Below, piece by piece: positions 25,963 to 34,575 of a DNA stretch of 64,000 nucleotides. Within the stretch, counting starts at the first letter, position 1. The number at the start of each line of letters is the position of its first letter. Source of the stretch: Streptomyces populi (GTDB lineage Bacteria; Actinomycetota; Actinomycetes; Streptomycetales; Streptomycetaceae); contig NZ_KZ626866.1 of assembly GCF_002911015.1 (NCBI RefSeq), positions 30,130 through 94,129 on the forward strand. Direction: 5' to 3'. The notes beneath the pieces were generated by a model. It made no database searches, was not told the DNA's origin, and saw only the letters and a list, made by a program, of their open reading frames with translations. The position numbers were made by a program, and so were the translations under genes.

Positions 25963-26622
25963 GTGGCTACCCAGAGACCTCAGCGGTCCCCCAAGCTGGA
26001 CAAGAAGCAGGTCGTCGGTACGGCGCTGCGGCTGCTCAACGAGACGGGCCTCGACGGCCTCACCCTGCGGGCCATCGCCAAGGAGCTGGACGTCCAGGCG
26101 CCGGCGCTCTACTGGCATTTCAAGAACAAGCAGGAACTGCTCGACGAGATGGCCACGGAGATGTACCGCCGGATGGTCGACACCCCCGGGGCGGCGGGGG
26201 GCGCCGACTGGCGCGAGCGGCTGCTCGCGGTCAACCGCGGACTGCGCGCCGCCCTGCTGGGCTACCGCGACGGCGCCAAGGTCTTCAGCGGTTCACGCTT
26301 CACGGGCACCCTGCACGCCGTCGAGATGGAGCGGACGCTGACGCTCTTCACCGAGGCGGGATTCACCCTGACGCAGGCGGTGCGCGCGACCTCCACCACG
26401 TACGCGTACACGATCGGCTTCGTCACCGAGGAGCAGGGCGTCCAGCCGCTGCCGGGCGAGCGTCGCGAGGGGTACGACATGGAGGAACGCGCCCGCCGCA
26501 TGGCCGACTTCCCCCTGTCGGCCGCGGCGGGCGCGGAGATCTTCGAGAACTACGAACGGCACTTCGAGGAAGGGCTCGCGCTGATCGTCGCGGGCATCGG
26601 GGCGTGCTACGGGATCGACTGA
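25963..26622 (+). CDS. TetR family repressor, divergent from the monooxygenase
   Basis: 219 residues. HTH: VVGTALRLLNETGLDGL, then RAIAKELDVQAPALYWHFKNK, the pattern of true TetR/drug-type repressors. The C-terminal domain (AVRATSTTYAYTIGFVTEEQG, RMADFPLSAAAG) matches the TetR_C class. GTG 25963 has no ribosome-binding site, fitting a leaderless mRNA. Role inferred: ligand-responsive repressor of the monooxygenase and of itself. Confidence 0.92.
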   Translation: MATQRPQRSPKLDKKQVVGTALRLLNETGLDGLTLRAIAKELDVQAPALYWHFKNKQELLDEMATEMYRRMVDTPGAAGGADWRERLLAVNRGLRAALLGYRDGAKVFSGSRFTGTLHAVEMERTLTLFTEAGFTLTQAVRATSTTYAYTIGFVTEEQGVQPLPGERREGYDMEERARRMADFPLSAAAGAEIFENYERHFEEGLALIVAGIGACYGID

Positions 26623-26631
26623 GCGCAGGCC

Positions 26632-27795
26632 CTAGGAACGCGGCTTCGACAGGGCCGTGCGGAGCCTCGGGGTGAGCCGGTTCTCGACGAAGCGGTTGAG
26701 CAGCCAGGCGAGCAGCAGCATCGTGGCGACCGTGGCGAGGAAGGTGCCGTACGACGGGATGTGCAGGGTCCGGTGGTAGGCCTTGATGACGACCCAGCCC
26801 AGGTGTTCGTGGACGAGGTAGAAGGGGTACGTCAGCGCGCCCGCGACCGTCAGCCAGCGCCAGTTCGCCCAGTGCAGCCAGCCCAGCGCGATCGCGGCGA
26901 CGGCGACGTAGCCGAAGGTGACGACGAGGACGATCACGAGGGACGAGCGGTTGGAGAAGAACTCCGGGTTCGGGGCGTGCCACAGGCGCTGCACCGCGTA
27001 GTGCTGGCCGATCAGCCAGCTCACGCCGACGATGCCCCAGGCGTAGGCGTCACGGCGGTCGCGGTGGACGAGGTACAGGCCGACGCCGCCGATGAAGTAG
27101 GGCGCGTACTCCGGCATCAGGACCATGTTGAGCAGGGGCTCGTTCACGCCCTGCGCTATGGCCGCGGCCAGGGTCCAGCCCGCGCAGAACATGATCACGC
27201 GCTGCCGGTTCGCCCCCGGCAGCACGATGCACAGCGCGAAGAGGGCGTAGAAGCGGACCTCGGCCCACAGGGTCCAGCACACGCCCAGCACCCGGTCGAC
27301 GCCCAGCGGCTGCTGAAGCATCGTGAGGTTGACCAGGGTGTCGCTCGGGGAGACCGTCCTGTACGCGACGAAGGGCAGCGCGAACACGACCGTCACGATG
27401 ATGATCGCGGCCCAGTAGGCGGGCAGCAGCCGTGAGGCGCGGGAGGCGAAGAAGGAGCGCAGCGGCCTGCCCCAGCCGCTCATGCAGATGACGAAGCCGC
27501 TGATCACGAAGAAGACCTGCACGCCCAGGCAGCCGTAGGCGAACAGATGGTGCAGGGTGGGGAACTGGTGCTTCGGCGAACTGCCCCAGGCCTGGACGAC
27601 CTCGCCGTCCCGGCCGCCGTAGTGGTACCCCGCCACCATCAGGGCCGCGACGAGCCGCAGTCCGTCGAGGGCGCGCAGCCGGTTCTCCCGGCGCGCCGCG
27701 GGTCGGGGGGCGGCGGGCGTCTCGGCGGGCGGTAGGACGGTACGGACCACGATGCCGGGCGACGTCCCGCGGGCCTCCTCGGGCGTGTCGATCAC
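26632..27795 (-). CDS. Acyltransferase family 3 membrane protein
   Basis: 387 residues from GTG 27795, which has GAGGGG suitably upstream; a GTG at 27828 is the alternative. About ten transmembrane segments. The N-terminal motif NRLRALDGLRLVAALMVAGYHYGG carries the conserved R/H pattern of OafA/NodX-type O-acyltransferases, followed by VQVFFVISGFVICMS and SRLLPAYW. Such proteins acylate extracellular sugars or secondary metabolites. The nonulosonic-acid polymer genes lie upstream across a repeat, so glycan O-acetylation is possible but unproven. Confidence 0.88.
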   Translation of the reverse strand: MIDTPEEARGTSPGIVVRTVLPPAETPAAPRPAARRENRLRALDGLRLVAALMVAGYHYGGRDGEVVQAWGSSPKHQFPTLHHLFAYGCLGVQVFFVISGFVICMSGWGRPLRSFFASRASRLLPAYWAAIIIVTVVFALPFVAYRTVSPSDTLVNLTMLQQPLGVDRVLGVCWTLWAEVRFYALFALCIVLPGANRQRVIMFCAGWTLAAAIAQGVNEPLLNMVLMPEYAPYFIGGVGLYLVHRDRRDAYAWGIVGVSWLIGQHYAVQRLWHAPNPEFFSNRSSLVIVLVVTFGYVAVAAIALGWLHWANWRWLTVAGALTYPFYLVHEHLGWVVIKAYHRTLHIPSYGTFLATVATMLLLAWLLNRFVENRLTPRLRTALSKPRS

Positions 27796-27933
27796 AAGGT
27801 TCCCCTCGACGGGACTCAGTTGGCCCACAGCACGTTAGTCCGATAGTCGGGAGTATTTACGGTCTGGCGAGGCCGGTTCCCCGTCTCGCCCACGGGAGTT
27901 CATCTCCGGGTCGCCGTCGCGTTGAAGACTCTC

Positions 27934-28170
27934 CCGGTGCGTCGTGGGTCGGGGCCGTGCCGGTGCATCAGCCCGTCGCCGTCGGGTGAGGGGTGGGCGT
28001 CGGTGGCGACGGGCATCGATGTACCGGCACGGCCCCTCGCGTGCGTACCCGGCTGCGGGTGAGATTTTCAGCCCCTCATCGGCGTGAATGTCAGCCCCTC
28101 CGGCGTTTGAGGAGCGGGGGTTCGGGGGCGGAGCCCCTGGGTTCGGGTCGGGTAGGGGCGGAGGGGGCGA
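27934..28170 (+). repeat. Composite intergenic repeat, copy 1 (inverted relative to copy 2)
   Basis: Nearly the same sequence recurs in opposite orientation at 63755-64000. The first part is an 86-bp imperfect inverted repeat (27951-28036): an outer 18-bp stem with one G-T mismatch (GGGGCCGTGCCGGTGCAT with 28019-28036) and an inner 10-bp stem (27971-27980 with 28005-28014). The second part contains CAGCCCCTCCGGCGTTTGAG, a sequence that recurs between genes in many Streptomyces genomes. Relative to copy 2, this copy carries a short replacement near 28061-28070. Confidence 0.88.
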
Positions 28171-28322
28171 AAGAAGCTGGGGCCCGTACCCGGTGCCGGG
28201 GCGGTGGGAGCGCCGGTTCCGGGGAGCAGGGGCTTGCGCCGGGGCGGGGGCAGGGCAAAGGAGCGGGGCCGGTCGTGGTCGACCTGGCCCCGCTTTCCGG
28301 TGTCCCGCGCGGTGAGCGCCCC
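28171..28322. other. Rest of the 27796-28322 intergenic region
   Basis: Beyond the repeat the sequence is G-rich with no gene. An imperfect dyad of GGGGCC/GGCCCC near 28263-28300, close to the stop of the polysialyltransferase-like gene, may serve as its terminator. Confidence 0.4.
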
Positions 28323-29657
28323 TCAGCGGCCCACCGCCCGCTTCAGCGAGCGCGCCCTGCGGGCGACCCGGCGCACGGTCGCGTTGCGCGGGATGAAGGC
28401 CAGCTGGGCCGGGACCGCCCCGGGCAGCGCCAGCGCGGTCAGGCGCTTGCGCTTGAAGTAGCGCCAGGTGTCCTGGTTCAGCCGGTCCGTCAGGTAGCTC
28501 TCGGCCGCCGGACGCAGGTCCGGATAGATCTTCGGCTGCATCGCGAAGCCCACGGCTCTCAGGAGCTTCGTCAGGTCCGCCACGTCCGTGCCGGGGCGCT
28601 GTCCGGTGACCGCCGCGCCGTCCGTCAGCTCGGGCAGCAGCGCGTCGACGATGGTCACCGGGACGCGGTTGCTGTTCTCGTACGGGGTGAGCCGGTCCAG
28701 CAGCGGGCCGGTGCCGACGCGGGCGACCGGCAGGCCGTACAGCGCGGACGCCGTGAGCAGCGCCGTGGAGAAGCAGCCGACGACCAGCGCGGGCCGCATC
28801 CGCTGGTAGAGCACCTCGGCGAGGACCGGGGTGTCGAGCACGGTGAGGTCGGCGCCGAGCTTCTCGGCCTCCTTCTCCAGCATCCGCGACCAGCGCGCCG
28901 GGGCCGAGGGGTGCGGCTTGAACACCACCCGGGTGTGGCCGAGCGCGAGGGCCCCCTTCAGCATCCGTACGTGGAGTTCCTCCTCCTCCTGGGCGGTGAG
29001 GATCTCCAGCGCCGAGAGGTACTGGCCGAGCAGCAGCGCCGGCTCGTCGACCGACGGCAGTTCGTCCCCGGTGTCGGCGAGTTCCGCGAGCACCTTCACG
29101 AACGCGTCCGTGGGCACGATCCGCGGCTCGACGCCGAACTCGGTGAGCAGCAGCGGCTTCAGGCCCGGGACCAGGTCCAGATGGAGCAGCCGGGCCACCC
29201 GGGTGCCGACCAGCGGGTCGATCTTGTTGCGGGTGGGTCCGTAGCTCATCAGGCCGTCGGCGTACACCGTGACGGGCGCGCCCATGAAGATCTGGCAGAC
29301 GCCGAGCGCCGGGTTGACCTGGATCGACTCCACGGCCAGTTCGACGTCGTCGTCGCCGAGGTTCCAGGCGAGCCGCAGGTGCCGCTCCCACAGGGGGGCG
29401 TCGTCCGGCCGCGGAGCCCAGCCGCCGGGGTGGAAGGGGGTGATGGTCTCGTTCCACGAGATGACGTCGTCGAAGCGGCCGCGCAGCCGCTCGAAGCCGG
29501 GCATCTCGTCCGGGCCGGGTGTCGTCTCGGGCGTCGCCGCGTTGTTGGAGACGAGCAGGACGCGCCGGTCGGCGGGCCCGAAGGCGTCGGTGTCCAGGGC
29601 CGCGGCGAGCGTGGCCACGCCGTACAGCGTGGACGCCATGAAGATCTGGGTGGTCAC
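28323..29657 (-). CDS. Polysialyltransferase-family glycosyltransferase
   Basis: 444 residues from GTG 29657, which overlaps the stop of the upstream GT2 gene (GTGA). Begins TTQIFMASTLYGVATLAAAL, typical of the alpha-2,8-polysialyltransferase (PF07388-type) family. C-terminal GT-B-like features include TRVVFKPHPSAPARWSRML (the KPHP sugar-nucleotide segment) and VVGCFSTALLTASALYGLPVARVGTG. It probably transfers CMP-activated nonulosonic acid onto a cell-wall polymer. The CMP-transferase and synthase genes at 32277 and 33599 supply the substrate. Confidence 0.82.
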   Translation of the reverse strand: MTTQIFMASTLYGVATLAAALDTDAFGPADRRVLLVSNNAATPETTPGPDEMPGFERLRGRFDDVISWNETITPFHPGGWAPRPDDAPLWERHLRLAWNLGDDDVELAVESIQVNPALGVCQIFMGAPVTVYADGLMSYGPTRNKIDPLVGTRVARLLHLDLVPGLKPLLLTEFGVEPRIVPTDAFVKVLAELADTGDELPSVDEPALLLGQYLSALEILTAQEEEELHVRMLKGALALGHTRVVFKPHPSAPARWSRMLEKEAEKLGADLTVLDTPVLAEVLYQRMRPALVVGCFSTALLTASALYGLPVARVGTGPLLDRLTPYENSNRVPVTIVDALLPELTDGAAVTGQRPGTDVADLTKLLRAVGFAMQPKIYPDLRPAAESYLTDRLNQDTWRYFKRKRLTALALPGAVPAQLAFIPRNATVRRVARRARSLKRAVGR

Positions 29658-30634
29658 GCGGCCACCCCCGCCGCGGGCGCGGGCCGTCGGCGCAGCCGGC
29701 GCAGCCGGGTGGCGCGCTGGACGTCCATCGAGTCGAGCGCCTCGTCGAGCACGTCCTGGGGCATACGGCGCAGTGCGACGGCACTCATGGACTTCAGTTT
29801 CCGTGCCACTGCCGGCTCGAACCTTTCGATGGATCCCAGGTGGTGGGAAATGATCGCGCAATAGGTGCGCACGGCTTTGGGCAGGAGTTTCCCCGCGTCC
29901 CGGTCCTCGGCCGTTTCCGCCACGACCTGGTCGAACGCGCGAATGAAATCGAGTTGGCGCACGTCCCCGATCTGGGTGAGGGAAGAGGCGACGCCGCGCC
30001 GGTAGAACACCCCGAGCAGCCCCACCGTGGCGAAGGATTCCGCCTCCCGGTGCAGCTTCCAGATCCACGGCCGGTCCTCGGCCGTGCGCAGCCCGTCGGT
30101 GAAGTGGAGCAGCCCCCGGTCGACCAGCCGGCGGTGGTAGACGCCCGCCCAGGCGTAGGCGTAGTCGACGGAGGTGGACCGGTCGGCGGGGAGGATGGCG
30201 TCGCGGGGGTCCATGACGACCCCGCGGCGGCCGTGCGGGACACGGTGGACGCTGCGGGCCCGCGCGGTGCACTGGACATGGTCCGTACGGACGAAGTCGC
30301 AGCCCAGGTCCTCGATGGAGGAGACGAGTTGTTCGTAATAGCCGGGGGCGAGCCAGTCGTCCCCGTCGAGGAACGTGAGGTACTCGCCACGCGCTCTGTC
30401 GATCCCGGTGTTGCGGGCGGTGGCCAGTCCTCCGTTCTTCTCGTGTCTGACATACACCGCACCCGGGAGCTCGCGCTCCGCGCGCGCGAGGATGTCCGGT
30501 GTCTCGTCGCGCGAGCAGTCGTCGACGAGAATGAATTCAAAATCCTGCCGTGCGTTCGCACGCAGGCTCTTCAGGGTGTCGGGCGCATATTGCTGCACGT
30601 TGTAGAACGGCACGATGACGGAGAGCTTGACCAC
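29654..30634 (-). CDS. Glycosyltransferase family 2
   Basis: 326 residues. GT-A fold with VKLSVIVPFYNVQQYAPDTL, ILVDDCSRDETPDIL, GGLATARNTGIDRARGEY and the metal/nucleotide motif FLDGDDW. The catalytic-loop region TAEDRPWIWKLH fits GT2. The C terminus is Arg-rich. It forms a two-gene leftward operon with the polysialyltransferase-like gene and diverges from the nonulosonic-acid genes. Probably adds the alternating sugar of the polymer; this is inference. Confidence 0.92.
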   Translation of the reverse strand: MVKLSVIVPFYNVQQYAPDTLKSLRANARQDFEFILVDDCSRDETPDILARAERELPGAVYVRHEKNGGLATARNTGIDRARGEYLTFLDGDDWLAPGYYEQLVSSIEDLGCDFVRTDHVQCTARARSVHRVPHGRRGVVMDPRDAILPADRSTSVDYAYAWAGVYHRRLVDRGLLHFTDGLRTAEDRPWIWKLHREAESFATVGLLGVFYRRGVASSLTQIGDVRQLDFIRAFDQVVAETAEDRDAGKLLPKAVRTYCAIISHHLGSIERFEPAVARKLKSMSAVALRRMPQDVLDEALDSMDVQRATRLRRLRRRPAPAAGVAA

Positions 30635-30819
30635 GCCTGTGACGTTAGGGGGCGGCCCGGCATTCGTCTTTACCGTTGGTGGGATGCAAGGTGAACGACG
30701 CGTGGCGGTACCGTGAACCGCGTCGTTTTCTCAGCCGATCCCGGGCTGATTCCCCATTCGTCGACGCGCTGTTAACCGTTTGTTGTATTCGGGTTGGGCC
30801 GCTCCTCGAAATGGCTTCC

Positions 30820-30832
30820 TAGCGTCTGGGAC
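30820..30832 (+). promoter_or_regulatory. -10 box of a leaderless transcript
   Basis: TAGCGT (30820-30825) lies seven bases before GTG 30833, and no ribosome-binding site is present. This spacing is what leaderless Streptomyces mRNAs show. A convincing -35 was not found. Confidence 0.45.
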
Positions 30833-32170
30833 GTGCCAGCAAGTACCGCGAAGTCGCTCCGAGTGGCCGTCCTCGCGGATTCCGACACCAGGTGGAAATG
30901 GGGCTCGCTCACCGCGAACCGTATCTCCCCGGTCGAATCGGACATCCGCCTCGACGGATTCCTCCTGCGCGGCCGTGCCACCCCGACCGCCCGCCAGCTC
31001 CAGGAAGTCGGCGTCCGCGCGGACTCCCTCCGCGAGGTCACCGCCGTCGAGTTCCTGCGCGAGCTCGGCAAGGAGGAGGGCGTCTACGACGTCGTCGTCC
31101 TCGCCCTCGTCGGCGGAGCCGTGCAGGCCGTCCTGCACGGGCTGTCCCGCGCCTGGGAGGGGCGGGCGAAGCGGCCCCTGGTCGTCACCGGCTACGTCGG
31201 CGTCGTCTACGAGAAGCTCGCCGACGGACTGCTCCTGCGGCACGGCGCGGACCTCGTCCTCGCCAACTCCCGCCAGGACGCGGACCGTTTCCGGGACGTG
31301 TACGAGGGAGTCGGCGCGGACGCCGGTTCGGTGACCGAGGTCGCGCTGCCCTTCCTCGGCGGGGCCGCGTACACGGGGCACGACCCGGCGGCGGAGCAGG
31401 AGCGCCCCTACACGGTCGTCTTCGCCGCGCAGCCCTCCGTACCGGAGAGCCGCAAGGACCGTACGTACCTGCTGGACCGGCTGATCGGCCACGCGCGGCT
31501 CCACCCGGACCGCGAGGTCCTGCTCAAGCTGCGTTCCAAGCCGGGCGAACACACCACGCACATCGAGGAGCTGCCGTACCAGAAGCTGGTGCAGAGGGCG
31601 GACCCGCCGGCCAACTTCCGCCTGGTGTACGGGCACATGGGTGAGGTCCTCGACCGCACCGACCTGCTCGTCACCATCAGCTCCACCGCCGCCCTGGAAT
31701 CCCTGCACCGGCGCATCCCCACCGTCGTCCTCAGCGACCTCGGGGTGCGCGAGGCGCTCGGCAACCACCACTTCGTGGGATCCGGCTGCCTCGCCTCCTG
31801 GGACCAGCTCGACGCGGGACACCGGCCGGTGCCCGACCCGGAGTGGGTGGCCCGGCAGGGCGTCGCCGCCGGGGGAGAGGCGTACGAGAGCGCCTTCGAC
31901 GCGGCGCGCCGGCGCATCACCGGACTGCTCGCGGCCGACGAGCTGCCGCCCCTCGCCCCCTACTACACCCCCGTCACCGCGCCCGGCTATCTGCCCGGCA
32001 TCCTCGCCCGCCACCACCTCGGCCCGGACGGCGGCCCGCTGCCCGGCGCCCCGGCCGCGGACCGGGAACCCAGCCCCGTACGGCAGTTCGTGCGCAAGGC
32101 CGCCCGCGGCGCCTACCGCCACGGCGTCCAGCGCGTGGCACCGGTGATCCGGCGGATGGGCGACCTGTGA
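30833..32170 (+). CDS. DUF6716-type putative glycosyltransferase
   Basis: 445 residues, soluble, with a basic C terminus (VRQFVRKAARGAYRHGVQRV) that could hold it at the membrane. Starts with a Rossmann-like strand (LRVAVLADSDTRWKWG) and contains VLLKLRSKPGEHTTHIEELP and VTISSTAALESLHRRIPTVVLSDLG, the kind of GT-B C-terminal nucleotide-sugar site seen in polysialyltransferase-like proteins. I recall the family as a putative glycosyltransferase; donor and acceptor are unknown. First gene of the rightward nonulosonic-acid operon. Confidence 0.72.
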   Translation: MPASTAKSLRVAVLADSDTRWKWGSLTANRISPVESDIRLDGFLLRGRATPTARQLQEVGVRADSLREVTAVEFLRELGKEEGVYDVVVLALVGGAVQAVLHGLSRAWEGRAKRPLVVTGYVGVVYEKLADGLLLRHGADLVLANSRQDADRFRDVYEGVGADAGSVTEVALPFLGGAAYTGHDPAAEQERPYTVVFAAQPSVPESRKDRTYLLDRLIGHARLHPDREVLLKLRSKPGEHTTHIEELPYQKLVQRADPPANFRLVYGHMGEVLDRTDLLVTISSTAALESLHRRIPTVVLSDLGVREALGNHHFVGSGCLASWDQLDAGHRPVPDPEWVARQGVAAGGEAYESAFDAARRRITGLLAADELPPLAPYYTPVTAPGYLPGILARHHLGPDGGPLPGAPAADREPSPVRQFVRKAARGAYRHGVQRVAPVIRRMGDL

Positions 32171-32276
32171 GCGCCCCGACCGCGGGCGGACGCCGGTCCA
32201 CCGTCCCGACCGCGGGCGGATCCCGGTCCACCGCCCCCGAAGCCTTCCTCGCCTCCCCCGTCAAGGAGAACAGCGC

Positions 32277-33584
32277 ATGACCAACTCGGAAGCGGGCAAG
32301 GCCGCGCCGGTGCGCCGCGTGCTCGCGGTGATCCCCGCGCGCGGCGGCTCCAAGGGCGTGCCCGCCAAGAACCTCCTGCCCGTCGGCGGTGTGCCGCTGG
32401 TGGCCCGCGCGGTGCGCGAGTGCCGCGCCGCCCGCCTGGTGACCGACGTCGTCGTCTCCACCGACGACCAGGCCATCGCCGCGGCCGCCCGCCAGGCCGG
32501 CGCCGAGGTCGTGCTGCGCCCCGCCGCCATCGCCGGGGACACCGCCACCTCCGAGGCCGCCGTCCTGCACGCCATGGACACCCACGAGGCGCTGCACGGC
32601 TCCCCGGTCGACGTGGTGCTGCTCGTGCAGTGCACCAGCCCGTTCATCGTCCGCGAGGACGTGGACGGCGTCGTGGACGCGATCGTCGCGAACGGCGCGG
32701 ACACGGCGCTGACCGTGGCCCCCTTCCACGGCTTCGTGTGGCGCGACGGGGACGACGAGCCCACCGCCGCGGTGACCGCGGGGACCGGGCACGCGGCGGT
32801 CGACGGCCGCCCCGGCGTCCTGGTCGCCGACACCGCCACCAGCGGCGGCTACGGCGTCAACCACGACAAGTCCTTCCGCCCGCGCCGCCAGGACCGTCCC
32901 CAGGACCTCCTGGAGACCGGAGCCGTCTACGCCATGGAGGCCACCGGCTTCCGCGAGGCGAGGCACCGCTTCTTCGGCCGCACCGAACTCGTGCGCACCG
33001 ACCCGGCCCGCGTGCTGGAGATCGACGACCCGCACGACCTCGCCCGCGCCCGGGCCCTCGCGCCGCTCTTCGACGCGAACAGGCCCGGCTCCCTCCCGAC
33101 CGCCGACGACATCGACGCGGTCGTCCTCGACTTCGACGGCACCCAGACCGACGACAGGGTGCTGATCGACTCCGACGGACGGGAGTTCGTCTCCGTGCAC
33201 CGCGGGGACGGACTCGGCATCGCAGCCCTCCGCAGGAGCGGACTGACGATGCTGATCCTGTCCTCGGAACAGAACCCGGTCGTCGCCGCACGGGCCCGGA
33301 AGCTCAAGCTCCCGGTCCTGCACGGCATCGACCGGAAAGACCTCGCGCTGAAGCAGTGGTGCGAGGAACAGGGCATCGCGCCCGAGCGCGTGCTCTACGT
33401 CGGCAACGACGTCAACGACCTCCCCTGCTTCGCCCTCGTGGGCTGGCCGGTGGCGGTCGCGAGCGCCCACGACGTCGTGCGCGGCGCCGCACGCGCGGTC
33501 ACCACCGTCCCCGGTGGCGACGGCGCGATCCGAGAGATCGCCAGCTGGATCCTCGGCCCTTCTCTCGACTCCCTCGACAAGTAA
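32277..33584 (+). CDS. CMP-nonulosonate cytidylyltransferase fused to HAD phosphatase
   Basis: 435 residues. Residues about 13-265 are a NeuA/KdsB-type cytidylyltransferase: VLAVIPARGGSKGVPAKNLL and VVLLVQCTSPFIVRED. Residues about 280-430 are a KdsC-like HAD phosphatase: VVLDFDGTQTDD (the catalytic Asp pair), LILSSEQNPVVAARA, and VLYVGNDVNDLPCF. This combination fits dephosphorylation of a nonulosonate 9-phosphate and activation to the CMP sugar. Streptomyces walls are known to contain the sialic-acid relative Kdn, so Kdn is the likely sugar. The synthase follows 14 bases later. Confidence 0.93.
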   Translation: MTNSEAGKAAPVRRVLAVIPARGGSKGVPAKNLLPVGGVPLVARAVRECRAARLVTDVVVSTDDQAIAAAARQAGAEVVLRPAAIAGDTATSEAAVLHAMDTHEALHGSPVDVVLLVQCTSPFIVREDVDGVVDAIVANGADTALTVAPFHGFVWRDGDDEPTAAVTAGTGHAAVDGRPGVLVADTATSGGYGVNHDKSFRPRRQDRPQDLLETGAVYAMEATGFREARHRFFGRTELVRTDPARVLEIDDPHDLARARALAPLFDANRPGSLPTADDIDAVVLDFDGTQTDDRVLIDSDGREFVSVHRGDGLGIAALRRSGLTMLILSSEQNPVVAARARKLKLPVLHGIDRKDLALKQWCEEQGIAPERVLYVGNDVNDLPCFALVGWPVAVASAHDVVRGAARAVTTVPGGDGAIREIASWILGPSLDSLDK

Positions 33585-33598
33585 GGAACTTCTCCACC

Positions 33599-34537
33599 AT
33601 GAGCACCAACTCCCGTATGCGCCAGTTCGGTTCGAAGACCGCCGGTCCCGGCCGCCCCGTCTACGTCGTGGGCGAGATCGGCATCAACCACAACGGTGAG
33701 CTGGAGAACGCCTTCAAGCTCATCGACGCCGCCGCCGAGGCCGGCTGCGACGCCGTCAAGTTCCAGAAGCGCACCCCGGAGATCTGCACCCCGCGCGACC
33801 AGTGGGACATCGAGCGCGACACCCCCTGGGGCCGCATGACCTACATCGACTACCGCCACCGCGTGGAGTTCGGTGAGGACGAGTACCGCCAGATCGACGA
33901 GTACTCCAAGGAGAAGGGCATCGACTGGTTCGCCTCCCCGTGGGACACCGAGGCCGTCGCCTTCCTGGAGAAGTTCGACGTCCCGGCCCACAAGGTGGCC
34001 TCCGCCTCGCTGACCGACGACGAGCTGCTGCGCGCCCTGCGCGCCACCGGCCGCACGGTCATCCTCTCCACCGGCATGTCGACGCCGAAGCAGATCCGCC
34101 ACGCGGTCGAGGTCCTCGGCAGCGACAACATCCTGATGTGCCACGCCACGTCGACCTACCCGGCGCAGGCCGAGGAACTCAACCTCCGGGTCATCAACAC
34201 CCTCCAGGCCGAGTACCCGAACGTCCCGATCGGCTACTCCGGCCACGAGACGGGCCTCCAGACCACCCTCGCGGCCGTCGCCCTCGGCGCCACCTTCGTC
34301 GAGCGCCACATCACCCTGGACCGCGCGATGTGGGGCTCCGACCAGGCCGCCTCCGTCGAGCCGCAGGGCCTGACCCGCCTCGTCCGCGACATCCGCACCA
34401 TCGAGGCCTCCCTCGGTGACGGCGTCAAGAAGGTCTACGACTCCGAGCTCGGCCCGATGAAGAAGCTGCGCCGCGTCACGGGCGTCGTCGCCGAGGCCGA
34501 GATCGCGGCGGCCGCGGGCGAGCCCGTCTCGGTCTGA
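33599..34537 (+). CDS. NeuB-type nonulosonate synthase
   Basis: 312 residues. TIM-barrel NeuB motifs: VYVVGEIGINHNGELENAF, AVKFQKRTPE, FASPWDTEAVAFLEKF, ILSTGMST, VPIGYSGHETGLQT, GATFVERHITLDRAMWGSD. It condenses phosphoenolpyruvate with a hexose derivative. It stops after the barrel, without the C-terminal antifreeze-like SAF domain of most bacterial NeuB proteins (about 345 residues). The phosphatase domain next door suggests a phosphorylated substrate, as in Kdn 9-phosphate synthesis. ATG 33599 follows GTAAGGAAC. Confidence 0.93.
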   Translation: MSTNSRMRQFGSKTAGPGRPVYVVGEIGINHNGELENAFKLIDAAAEAGCDAVKFQKRTPEICTPRDQWDIERDTPWGRMTYIDYRHRVEFGEDEYRQIDEYSKEKGIDWFASPWDTEAVAFLEKFDVPAHKVASASLTDDELLRALRATGRTVILSTGMSTPKQIRHAVEVLGSDNILMCHATSTYPAQAEELNLRVINTLQAEYPNVPIGYSGHETGLQTTLAAVALGATFVERHITLDRAMWGSDQAASVEPQGLTRLVRDIRTIEASLGDGVKKVYDSELGPMKKLRRVTGVVAEAEIAAAAGEPVSV

Positions 34538-34575
34538 ACGCCCTGAATCCCTTACGACGGGACGGTCGTACGTCG

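Noticed and set aside
27796..28322. A protein gene within the repeat-containing intergenic region
   Set aside because: Frames here coincide with the inverted repeat and recur in the second copy on the opposite strand. They encode Arg/Gly/Pro-rich sequence and are explained by the DNA repeat.
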